Part shown: piece after piece, positions 51,869-59,906 of the stretch
Numbering within the stretch: position 1 is the first letter of the stretch
Layout: each line of letters opens with the position of its first letter
Source: Methanococcoides burtonii DSM 6242
GTDB taxonomy: Archaea > Halobacteriota > Methanosarcinia > Methanosarcinales > Methanosarcinaceae
Reading direction: 5' to 3'
Length of the DNA: 64,000 bases
Assembly (NCBI RefSeq): GCF_000013725.1
Contig: NC_007955.1
Location: 1,519,579-1,583,578, forward strand
Made by a program: the position numbers and the translations under genes
The notes under the pieces: model-generated
Told to the model about the DNA's origin: nothing
The model's input: the letters and a program-made list of their open reading frames with translations, nothing else
Database searches by the model: none

Positions 51869-52795
51869 TCAATCATCTCTTTTTCTGAGCATACGCATTG
51901 TTTCCCTGTGGAGAGAAACTATAAGATCGCTCAACATTCCGAAAATAAACATCTGAATTCCGGTGAGGATCAACAATGCCGTCAAAATGGTCATAGGGAT
52001 ACGAGTAACTCCATTCATCCACTCATTAACCACATACAAACCAACAGCAATCCCTGAAAGTGTTAAACCAGTACCTAATATTCCAAAGTAGAACATCGGA
52101 TTATGCAATCTTGCCATTCTGAATATGGTCTTAGCGATCTTCAAGCCATCTCTTAGCGGATTTAGTTTTGTAGCTGCCGAAGAATGCCTTGCCACATAAG
52201 TGATGGGAACAACCTTGACCTTCATCTCGTTCTTAACACTCTCGACCGTCATTTCGGTCTCGATCTCAAAACCCATCTCGGTCAGAGAAAGGTTCTTTAT
52301 CACATGGTGTGTGAACCCGCGATAACCGGTCAGTATATCCTCCAGCCAGATACCGTATGCAAACCCAAAAAGCTTGTTAAGTATCTTATTGCCTGCAAGA
52401 TTCAATTTTGTAAAAGCACCGGCTTCGAAATTAGCCATCCTGTTCCCAAGAGTATGTTCAGCATGACCATCGAGAATGGGTTGCAGCACAGCATGAACAT
52501 CACTTGCAAGATAAGTTCCGTCACCATCAATCATGACGATGTAAGGGTCTTCGATAAGCTGGAATGCTTCCTGAACAGCCTGCCCTTTACCCTTACCTTC
52601 CTGAACAATTACCTTTGCACCGTTCTCTTCAGCAAGCTTTCGAGTATTGTCGGAACTATGGCCATCTATAACAAGAATGTTCTCAAAGCCTTCCGATCGG
52701 AAATCCTTGATAAGCTGTACGATGGTCACTTCCTCATTCAGGGTAGGAATGAGGATACAAACATCGTTTTTGTTCAGTGAAGCCTGAATATCCAT
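51869..52795 (-). CDS. aglJ: Family 2 glycosyltransferase, AglJ type
   Basis: 308 residues. GT2 motifs: ILIPTLNEEVTIVQLIKDF, NILVIDGHSSDNT, YIVMIDGDGTYLASDV (DxD) and WLEDILTGYRGF. The last 70 residues hold two hydrophobic helices (PMFYFGILGTGLTLSGIAVG and ILTALLILTGIQMFIFG), as in dolichol-phosphate glycosyltransferases. AglJ adds the first sugar to dolichol phosphate in S-layer N-glycosylation. It follows tbp directly (adjacent stop and start), and the heavily sequon-bearing surface proteins in this window would be its clients (inference). Confidence 0.85.
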   Translation of the reverse strand: MDIQASLNKNDVCILIPTLNEEVTIVQLIKDFRSEGFENILVIDGHSSDNTRKLAEENGAKVIVQEGKGKGQAVQEAFQLIEDPYIVMIDGDGTYLASDVHAVLQPILDGHAEHTLGNRMANFEAGAFTKLNLAGNKILNKLFGFAYGIWLEDILTGYRGFTHHVIKNLSLTEMGFEIETEMTVESVKNEMKVKVVPITYVARHSSAATKLNPLRDGLKIAKTIFRMARLHNPMFYFGILGTGLTLSGIAVGLYVVNEWMNGVTRIPMTILTALLILTGIQMFIFGMLSDLIVSLHRETMRMLRKRDD

Positions 52796-53347
52796 TTACA
52801 GAAGTCCCATGTTGTCAAGCTGCTGCCTTACAACTTCAACTCCTTGATCACAGTGCGCAGGTGATTTTCCGCCTGTGACCACAAGTTTGCCTGAGCTGAA
52901 AATAAGTACTACAACTTTTGGATCAGCTATCCTGTAAACGAGTCCGGGAAACTGCTCAGGCTCATACTCGATATTCTCGAGACCGAGTCCTATAGCAATT
53001 GCGTTGAGATTGAGGGTAGCATGAAGGTCAGCTGAAGCAACAATATTCTGTACAGTGATCTCAGGGTCTGCAATGGTCTCTATGCCGATACCGTTGAGCT
53101 TCTTTGCCATATTACCAATTACGATGTGTACATCAGCAACGTTCTTAGCACCGGTACATACGACCTTACCGGATGTGAATACAAGGAATGCAGCCTTTGG
53201 GTCAGTAACACGATAGACAAGCCCGGGGAATTTCTGCTTGTTGTATTCTGCACCCTCGAATTCCGCTTCAATCTTTATAAGGTCGAACTCTTCAGCAAGT
53301 TTAGTTGATGCGACCACGTTTTCTATTTTGATATTATATTCCGACAT
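52796..53347 (-). CDS. tbp: TATA-binding protein
   Basis: 183 residues from ATG 53347, the usual archaeal TBP length. Two homologous saddle halves are visible: [19 protein letters not shown]...[27 protein letters not shown] and [18 protein letters not shown]...[30 protein letters not shown]. The stirrup phenylalanines are reduced, as in other methanogens. A second in-frame ATG at 53416 would add a 23-residue near-copy of the N-terminus (see repeat), giving 206 residues. aglJ follows without a gap. Confidence 0.93.
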   Translation of the reverse strand: MSEYNIKIENVVASTKLAEEFDLIKIEAEFEGAEYNKQKFPGLVYRVTDPKAAFLVFTSGKVVCTGAKNVADVHIVIGNMAKKLNGIGIETIADPEITVQNIVASADLHATLNLNAIAIGLGLENIEYEPEQFPGLVYRIADPKVVVLIFSSGKLVVTGGKSPAHCDQGVEVVRQQLDNMGLL

Positions 53348-53416
53348 GTTCTTGGACTCTTCTGCAAGTTCAGTTGATGCGACCACATTTTCTATTTTGA
53401 TATTAGATTCCGACAT
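53279..53416 (-). repeat. tbp: 69-bp tandem duplication at the tbp start
   Basis: Two adjacent 69-bp units (53279-53347 and 53348-53416). The 61 bases at the ATG-proximal end differ at only four positions; both encode MSE[17 protein letters not shown]. The frame stays open across both. The outer unit has its own ATG at 53416, so either start could be used. Confidence 0.9.
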
Positions 53417-53435
53417 TTCTTTGACCTTCAGTATT

Positions 53436-53490
53436 ATAAGGAAAGGTATATTCGCAAGCGCAGTATATATACTTATACCCTTTCCTTTAT
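53436..53490 (-). promoter_or_regulatory. Symmetrical element in the tbp upstream region
   Basis: An AGTATATATACT palindrome (53462-53473) is flanked by inverted arms ATAAGGAAAGGTATA (53436-53450) and its near-complement TATACCCTTTCCTTTAT (53474-53490). TATA-like GATATATAAAGG lies on the minus strand around 53484-53495. The position, 50-75 bases before the outer ATG, suits an operator or a TBP-dependent site; its role is inferred. Confidence 0.5.
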
Positions 53491-53521
53491 ATATCTACTT
53501 AAAAACTATATCAATGAAATT

Positions 53522-54625
53522 TTAGTCTTCGAGCTTCTTCAATCCATCGATGATAGCATCATATTTTTTGCATACCCTCTCAATGAGATCGCCTTCGATA
53601 GAGGAGTGAGTAGGAACCAGAATGTCAGCCCCCTCAGTAACGTTCATGCCTTCACTTGATGTACCATAATCAGGTGCTATAACTACCCCTTCTGCTGAAA
53701 TACCAAGGCGCAGATCACTAACGATCCGTGCGATCATGTCTGTTGCGGGCCTAACCTTTTTACTGATCACAAGTGCTTTTGACACATACCTCTCCCTCAT
53801 TTCCGTGATGAGTTCGATGCTTTCTTTCACCCTTTCCGGATCAGCCACGTTCTCAAGTAACTTTATGGCATCGAGAAGATCATCAAAAGTGGTAGACCGT
53901 ACCTCTATTATCTCTCCATCATAATTATTTATTACTTTCTCTACGTAACCTTTTGATATTACAAGCTTATAAACATCAGCAAGCTCGTCCAGTTCATCTT
54001 CAGTAGGATCATAGGCATTGATCGTCCTGTAATCCTTTATTCCACAAAGGTCCACAAGGGATCTGTACATCGGAGTAAAACCAATGAACTTACGTCCCAG
54101 CCACCTATCAAGACCTTCCTTACCGCTTTGCTGGCGTGAAAGTTCAACGATCTTTTTCTTGATCGATTCCGGTTCATTCCTATCAAGACCGAAATAATCT
54201 GCAAATAGCGGAGTCGTTTGAAGAAGTTTGGTCCTCCCATGAGGCACTGCTTCAATGAAGCCCCTGTCCTTAAGTTCCCGAATATGATCATAAACGGAAT
54301 TGCCCCTCATATCAACGAGCTCCGACTGGACAACGGGTTGATGATAAGCAACCATGGAAAGCGTACGAAGTATAGGCGCTTTCAATTCCTTTGGTGCGAT
54401 GGGACTTATAACATCAGTATATTTTGGTTTGACCTGCATGACATAACGTCCACCGAGGTCAATTATTTCCATTCCGGACTCGCGTGTCGAATACTCTTCC
54501 ATCAGTGACCGGATCACAGGTGTGACATTCTTTGCAGACTTATTGATGAGCTTGGCAAGCGTCTGTGTGTCAACAGCTTCCCCTGCCGCAAAAAGTACGG
54601 CTTCTATGATCTCTCTCTCGCTCAT
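53522..54625 (-). CDS. scpB: Segregation and condensation protein B, long form
   Basis: 367 residues. Residues about 1-175 are ScpB: two winged helices with EAVLFAAGEAVDTQTLAKLIN, APILRTLSMVAYHQPVVQSELVDMRGNSV and RGFIEAVPHGRTKLLQTTPLFADYFGL. A further ~190 residues follow, mixed alpha/beta, without a family I recognise (for example YRSLVDLCGIKDYRTINAYDPTEDE). Bacterial ScpB ends near 190, so this is a two-part protein. It belongs to the SMC kleisin complex and begins right after the scpA stop. Confidence 0.88.
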   Translation of the reverse strand: MSEREIIEAVLFAAGEAVDTQTLAKLINKSAKNVTPVIRSLMEEYSTRESGMEIIDLGGRYVMQVKPKYTDVISPIAPKELKAPILRTLSMVAYHQPVVQSELVDMRGNSVYDHIRELKDRGFIEAVPHGRTKLLQTTPLFADYFGLDRNEPESIKKKIVELSRQQSGKEGLDRWLGRKFIGFTPMYRSLVDLCGIKDYRTINAYDPTEDELDELADVYKLVISKGYVEKVINNYDGEIIEVRSTTFDDLLDAIKLLENVADPERVKESIELITEMRERYVSKALVISKKVRPATDMIARIVSDLRLGISAEGVVIAPDYGTSSEGMNVTEGADILVPTHSSIEGDLIERVCKKYDAIIDGLKKLED

Positions 54626-55483
54626 TTATTCCTCTTCAAATAATTCAATGACAGATGGGGGGTGCACAAATAATTCCCCGAAAAGTTCTTCCTGTGCCAA
54701 CAATACCTTTTTCTCAGAAGCAAGGAACAGCAGTGAGATATACGTCATCAATCTTTCCGAACGGCTTCCGGACCAGTCTACAAGGTCCGAGAACATAACT
54801 TCATCCCTGGTTCTAAACAACTCTTCCAGAGAAGTATAAAGGGTGTCCACCCTGCCGCGTATATCCTCCTCATGCGCTATCCCGAGCACATCATCTGTAG
54901 TGACCCTGTCAAATACTTCAAGACGGCGGCGTATTCTGCGGTCTTTCCTTCTGGTCTCGACCTTTTCTGCCTTCTTAAGCTCAGTTATAAGCTCTTGAAG
55001 AGTGACCGGCCGAGTCGCAGTACGGCGTATAGGAAGCTTTGGCACTGGATATTCTTCGATGTCATAAAAATCCATTTCATCATCCAGAAGATCATCATCC
55101 AATTCCACCTCTTCCTGAGCAAGACCTGTTGATTTCATCCTGAGAAGAATAGATGCATATAGAAGGGTCCTTCCCGATATCCTCAGGTCCATTATCTTAA
55201 GATCTTCTATATATGCGAGAAACTTATCCGTAACTTCGACAATATCAATATCCCAGGGATTAATATCCCCGTTCTTCGCAAGGGTGACGAATATCTCCAC
55301 AGGCTCACAGAGAACATCATCGGAGATCTCGATCTGCGATTCATCGACACCGAGGGAGCGAAGGGTCTCAAGAAACTCGGGATCAATGGAACTACTGGAT
55401 ATTTTGACGATCTCCTCGATGCCAGCGCCTGCTTTATCCACACTTGCATCGATCCCTTCAGGCACCTCTGGAATATCGTTCAA
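54626..55483 (-). CDS. scpA: Segregation and condensation protein A (kleisin)
   Basis: 285 residues from a TTG start overlapping the smc stop (TTGA). N-terminal SMC-neck-binding helices: EPVEIFVTLAKNGDINPWDIDIVEVTDKFLAYI and MDLRISGRTLLYASILLRMKS. The C-terminal winged helix contains LMTYISLLFLASEKKVLLAQEELFGELFV. The start region (1-60) is an acidic extension typical of archaeal forms. It links the two SMC heads. Confidence 0.92.
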   Translation of the reverse strand: MNDIPEVPEGIDASVDKAGAGIEEIVKISSSSIDPEFLETLRSLGVDESQIEISDDVLCEPVEIFVTLAKNGDINPWDIDIVEVTDKFLAYIEDLKIMDLRISGRTLLYASILLRMKSTGLAQEEVELDDDLLDDEMDFYDIEEYPVPKLPIRRTATRPVTLQELITELKKAEKVETRRKDRRIRRRLEVFDRVTTDDVLGIAHEEDIRGRVDTLYTSLEELFRTRDEVMFSDLVDWSGSRSERLMTYISLLFLASEKKVLLAQEELFGELFVHPPSVIELFEEE

Positions 55484-58400
55484 CGTAATTTCACACCCGT
55501 AATGCTCGTGATGTTGTTCTCCTGCATAGCCACACCAATAGTACGCTCAGCCGCCTCTATCATCGGCTTACGCAGGGACACGACAATAAACTGTGCCTTA
55601 CCCTTTGCCTTTTTAACACGCTGTGCCACACGGTCAGCGTTCGCACCGTCAAGGAACATATCGATCTCATCGAATGCGTAGAAAGGTGCAGGACGATACT
55701 GCTGGATAGCAAAGACAAATGCCAGTGCAGTAAGACTTTTCTCCCCACCGGACATCGCTTCCAGACGCTGCAGGGTCTTCTCCTTTGGCTGTGCCCGAAG
55801 GGTCAGTCCACCATTGAAGGGTTCGTCATTATCATCAAGTACGAGTTCCCCGGAACCATCAGAAAGTTCGTGGAAGATCTCCTTAAAAGGTTCGTTGATA
55901 CCATGGAAAGTTTCCATGAAAGCATCTTTCTTAAGCGTCTCATACTGATCGATACGAGTAAGGATCTGTTCCCGTTCATTAAAGAGAATGGCCCTTCTGG
56001 TCTTAAGGTCCACGACCCTTCCATCCACCTCATCGTATTCATCAATGGCTCTCATGTTAACAGGTTCGAGACGTTCCATAGCCTTCTCGATGGATGCGAT
56101 CCTTGTGCTAACGGTCTCATAATTAGGAACATCCTCGACCTCTTCGATACCTCGTCTCACAAGTTCTTCCTTCAGGTCCTTTGTCTGGTCCACAAGAGCA
56201 TTGCGAGTAGCTTCCAGTACCATCATCGCCTTGTCCGCATCATCGAGTTTTGATCGAACAGAAGCAAAGTCCTTCTCGGCCAGATTGTATTCGGTCTGCT
56301 TCAGAGCACGCTTCTGCTGCATATCCCTGAGCTCTTCGGTAAGTTCTTCCTCACGTTTTTGCTTGTCCTCAAGAGTGAGTTCAAGTTCGGCTATCTTGGT
56401 CTTGAACTCAGCAACACGTACCCGGTGAGTAGATTTCTTCTCTTCCATCTCCTTTATAAGTTGACGATCATCTTCGATCTTCTTAGAAGCATATTCGTGA
56501 TCGAGGTTAAGAGCATTGATATCCGCCTCGATATCACGTATACGCCCATCCAGCCTGCGCAATTCCTCATCGATACGATCAGCCTGTTTGTTAAGCTCAG
56601 GAACTTCAGAATCAGACAGTTTCTCATCAAGGACAGCAATCTCAGCTTCAAGCTCTTTGGAACGCCCTTCCACATCCACCTTCCTTGAAGCGACCTGCTC
56701 CATCTCTTCACGAAGCTTGGCCCTCTCACCTTCGATCTGCTCAAGCTCATTGTTCTTAGCTTCAATAAGCTGCGTAAGACGTTCAGCCCTGCCGCCGATC
56801 TCTTCAAAGATCATTTCCTTTTTCGAGATCTCTTTTTCAAATTCGTGGATCTCACGATTGATATCAGCAATATGTCCCTCGACAGCATCCAGTTTCTTGA
56901 TAGCTGTATTACGCCTTGATTCGAATTCGGTAAGCTGTTCTGCTATCTTGAACAATTTGTCCTTCTCAGCAGCTGCAAATGAGAGACCGGAATTTCGCCC
57001 CATTGAACCACCGGTCATAGCCCCGCTTTTCTCAATGACCTCTCCTTCAAGGGTCACCATACGAAGTCCGCCAATAAGACGACGTGCGTTCTCGAGCGTA
57101 TCCACGATAAGCGTATCCCTAAAGACATACCAGAACGCAGCTTCGAACTTATACTCAAAATCAATAAGATCGATAGCATAGCCCACAACACCCTTCCTGT
57201 CAGAAAGGTCCTTGTACGGCCTCCTTGATTCCATCTTGTTCAGCGGAAGGAAGGTCGCACGCCCCCCACGCTGCTGTTTCAGGAAATGGATAGCTCTTGA
57301 TGCATCCTCGTCTGTCTCAACGACCACTGCCTGCATACGCCCACCTGCAGCAACACTTAGAGCATTTGCATATTTTTGATCGACACTTCCAAGTTCTGCT
57401 ATCGTACCATATATCCCGGGAAGACCATGATGCTTCTTCTCGGCAATGATCATGTCAACAGCTTTTGAATAATTACTGGTATCCTCTGCAGCACGCACGC
57501 GCGCCTCAAGCAACGCATAGTCCTGCTGATGTTTGCGTAATGTGACATCAAGATCAGTAACAACACTCTTTATCTGGAAACAGTTACTTTCAAGATCATC
57601 AAGATCGCGTGTATGTGCATTGATCTGCTCCGTAAGCTTCTCTATATCATACTGCGCAGACTTCGTATCACTGTCAGAGGACTCGGATTTACCCTTGGCA
57701 TCCGTGATCTCGTTCTCGATATCCCTTACCTCAGCAGACTTCCTCCTCAACGAATCCAGCAAACGGTCTTCCTGGCGCATAAGTTCACTTTTATCGTTCT
57801 TCACGGTCTCAAGTTCGGACTTGAATACCAAAAGCTCATCACGCGTCTGTGCAAACTTCTCATCCACATCAGAGATCCTGCTTTGCAGGATCATTCTCTC
57901 GGTCTTCCTTTCAGATATCTCAGAAAGGATACTGTCCTTACGAAGCGATTCTTCAGACAGCTTTGAATTAACATCATTTATCTTGTTCTTTGTTCCCTCG
58001 ATATCAAGGAACGCCTTCTTGCGTCTGGAATCAATATCCTCTATCTCATTGTCCGCAAGCTCGATACTATTGACACATCGGGACACTTCACCCTTTATTT
58101 CCTCTATGTCCCTTTTGACCTGTATCTGCTCGTCCTCACCCATCCTCTGGATCTCAGATGTGAGCTCAGTGAGCTCCTTCTCGATCCCTGCAAGCTTCTC
58201 CTTCCTCTCCTCGATAGATAATTGCAGCTTTTCCTGCACTTCTTTCTTGAAAGAAATATCCTTGTCGACATTCTCAAGTTCAACTTTTGCATCCTTGAGC
58301 TTGGAAAGAAGTACAAAACCCTCGAACTTCATCTTCTCCTGCTTGAGTGCCTGATACTTGACCGCCTGATCACGCTCCAACTTGAGCTTCTCGAGCTGTT

Positions 58401-59004
58401 TTTCCACTTCTTCGATCAGTATATCTGCCCTTTCAACACGTTCCCTGACGATCTCAAGTTCATTAAGTGCCCTGTCCCTCTTGTTATCGAACTCAGCAAC
58501 ACCGGCGATCTCATCGATTATCTTACGCCGCTCGTTCGGAGTCATTGTAATGATGCGGGTAACGTCCCCCTGCATGACAACATTATACCCTTCCGGAGTT
58601 ACTCTTGCCTTTGAAAGATAATTATGCAACTCAGTAAGGCTCACAGCCTTGCCGTTAAAATAAAAGTAGCTATAATAGCCATTATCAGTCTCCCTGATCT
58701 TTCGACTAATGATAACCTCATCCGCATCCACCGGCATCTCGCGGTCAGTATTATCGAATTTAATAGTAACCTGTGCAAAATCCGGCCTTTTTGCCTTGTC
58801 GCCATTATATATCAGATCGGTAAGTTTTTCAGCCCTTAACGTTCGTGAGTTCGAAAGGCCAAGAACAAAAAGGATACCATCGATGATATTTGACTTTCCA
58901 CTTCCGTTCGGACCGGAAATAGTAGTAAAATCATCAAAGAAAGGTATCTTAACTTTTTTGCCAAAAGATTTGAAATTTATAAATTCTATTTCCTTAATAT
59001 ACAC
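55480..59004 (-). CDS. smc: Chromosome segregation ATPase SMC
   Basis: 1,174 residues from a GTG start (59004) with a GGGGA site upstream. Walker A GPNGSGKSN (about 32), long coiled coils, a hinge around residues 510-640 (GIYGTIAELGSVDQKYANALSVAAGG), and at the C-terminus the signature LEAMSGGEKSLTALAFVFAIQ and Walker B APFYAFDEIDMFLDG. Length and layout are normal. It begins 19 bases after the coiled-coil gene at 59024 and overlaps scpA. Confidence 0.96.
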   Translation of the reverse strand: MYIKEIEFINFKSFGKKVKIPFFDDFTTISGPNGSGKSNIIDGILFVLGLSNSRTLRAEKLTDLIYNGDKAKRPDFAQVTIKFDNTDREMPVDADEVIISRKIRETDNGYYSYFYFNGKAVSLTELHNYLSKARVTPEGYNVVMQGDVTRIITMTPNERRKIIDEIAGVAEFDNKRDRALNELEIVRERVERADILIEEVEKQLEKLKLERDQAVKYQALKQEKMKFEGFVLLSKLKDAKVELENVDKDISFKKEVQEKLQLSIEERKEKLAGIEKELTELTSEIQRMGEDEQIQVKRDIEEIKGEVSRCVNSIELADNEIEDIDSRRKKAFLDIEGTKNKINDVNSKLSEESLRKDSILSEISERKTERMILQSRISDVDEKFAQTRDELLVFKSELETVKNDKSELMRQEDRLLDSLRRKSAEVRDIENEITDAKGKSESSDSDTKSAQYDIEKLTEQINAHTRDLDDLESNCFQIKSVVTDLDVTLRKHQQDYALLEARVRAAEDTSNYSKAVDMIIAEKKHHGLPGIYGTIAELGSVDQKYANALSVAAGGRMQAVVVETDEDASRAIHFLKQQRGGRATFLPLNKMESRRPYKDLSDRKGVVGYAIDLIDFEYKFEAAFWYVFRDTLIVDTLENARRLIGGLRMVTLEGEVIEKSGAMTGGSMGRNSGLSFAAAEKDKLFKIAEQLTEFESRRNTAIKKLDAVEGHIADINREIHEFEKEISKKEMIFEEIGGRAERLTQLIEAKNNELEQIEGERAKLREEMEQVASRKVDVEGRSKELEAEIAVLDEKLSDSEVPELNKQADRIDEELRRLDGRIRDIEADINALNLDHEYASKKIEDDRQLIKEMEEKKSTHRVRVAEFKTKIAELELTLEDKQKREEELTEELRDMQQKRALKQTEYNLAEKDFASVRSKLDDADKAMMVLEATRNALVDQTKDLKEELVRRGIEEVEDVPNYETVSTRIASIEKAMERLEPVNMRAIDEYDEVDGRVVDLKTRRAILFNEREQILTRIDQYETLKKDAFMETFHGINEPFKEIFHELSDGSGELVLDDNDEPFNGGLTLRAQPKEKTLQRLEAMSGGEKSLTALAFVFAIQQYRPAPFYAFDEIDMFLDGANADRVAQRVKKAKGKAQFIVVSLRKPMIEAAERTIGVAMQENNITSITGVKLR

Positions 59005-59023
59005 AACATTCCCCGGTAATGGA

Positions 59024-59800
59024 TTATAAAGATCTTCTGCGAGTCGTTGTGATCACCGTATCTTCACCATCACGATCTTCCACAGTCTCAAGTTCGGTCT
59101 CAGAACGCCTGCGCAATGGCTCCCCTTCTTCAGCGACAATATATTCACAGTCATCGTTCTTTGGGGTCGGAGGAGCACTTCTTTTAAATGGGGTCCTCAT
59201 ATCATTTGCAACAATGTATTCAGAAGGAATATTATCCTGCTGACCTTGCACTGGCTCTTCTGCCTTTATTTCACGGATATTCATATTGACTTCGCCAGAA
59301 TTAATAAGGTTGCCCCAATTCGAACCTGAAGAGGTCTGTGACACAGGTGATCTTGCTTCCTGAATCTTTTGATCAGAAGTTGATCCCCCGACCACAGTAT
59401 TTGGAACTGACCTACGACTAAAAAGAGAGTCAGTAAGACGTGCTTTGGTTTCAGGGACCACTTCAACAGGTTTTTGTGCCGGTGCATCAAAGGCCATATC
59501 AGTGACAGACTTTGCAAATCCTATGTCCGATCTTGGAGAATCCTTCCCCAGAGACCTCAACTGGGATTTCTGGTCGAGAAGTTCATCCATCATTCCACTT
59601 ATATTGCTTGAAAGCTCCTTTACGTCCTGCTCGATCTTGTTGAGCCGATTATTGATATCCAGGTCATTCTTGAGATCATTACGAAGCTCCCTCATGATAG
59701 AATCACGAAGAGTAGTACTCATAACTTCCATCTCACCTTCTTTTTCAAATAGCTTCCGCTCAAGCCTCTCTATTACAAAGTCTCTGTCCTCGGCGCTCAT
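59024..59800 (-). CDS. Coiled-coil protein at the head of the smc operon
   Basis: 258 residues. Residues about 1-90 are one continuous coiled coil (FVIERLERKLFEKEGEMEVM, then INNRLNKIEQDVKELSSNISGMMDELLDQKSQLRSLG). The remainder is Ser/Pro/Glu-rich and probably disordered, with short repeats around EYIVA (SEYIVANDMRTPFKRS and CEYIVAEEGEPLRR). No catalytic motif. Position 19 bases ahead of smc suggests a partner of the condensin, but no known subunit is matched. Confidence 0.7.
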   Translation of the reverse strand: MSAEDRDFVIERLERKLFEKEGEMEVMSTTLRDSIMRELRNDLKNDLDINNRLNKIEQDVKELSSNISGMMDELLDQKSQLRSLGKDSPRSDIGFAKSVTDMAFDAPAQKPVEVVPETKARLTDSLFSRRSVPNTVVGGSTSDQKIQEARSPVSQTSSGSNWGNLINSGEVNMNIREIKAEEPVQGQQDNIPSEYIVANDMRTPFKRSAPPTPKNDDCEYIVAEEGEPLRRRSETELETVEDRDGEDTVITTTRRRSL

Positions 59801-59906
59801 TAGATCCCTCGCAAACCGTTCATCCCCTTATGATCAAACCATTATCCTGCTCTTCAATAGGCTAAAAACTATAATATATCTTATGGTTGCGTTTTTTCGA
59901 ATAATG

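Noticed and set aside
57533-58354. 273-codon serine-rich plus-strand frame inside smc
   Set aside because: Antisense shadow of coiled-coil codons; Ser/Leu-rich low-complexity translation is the expected artefact.
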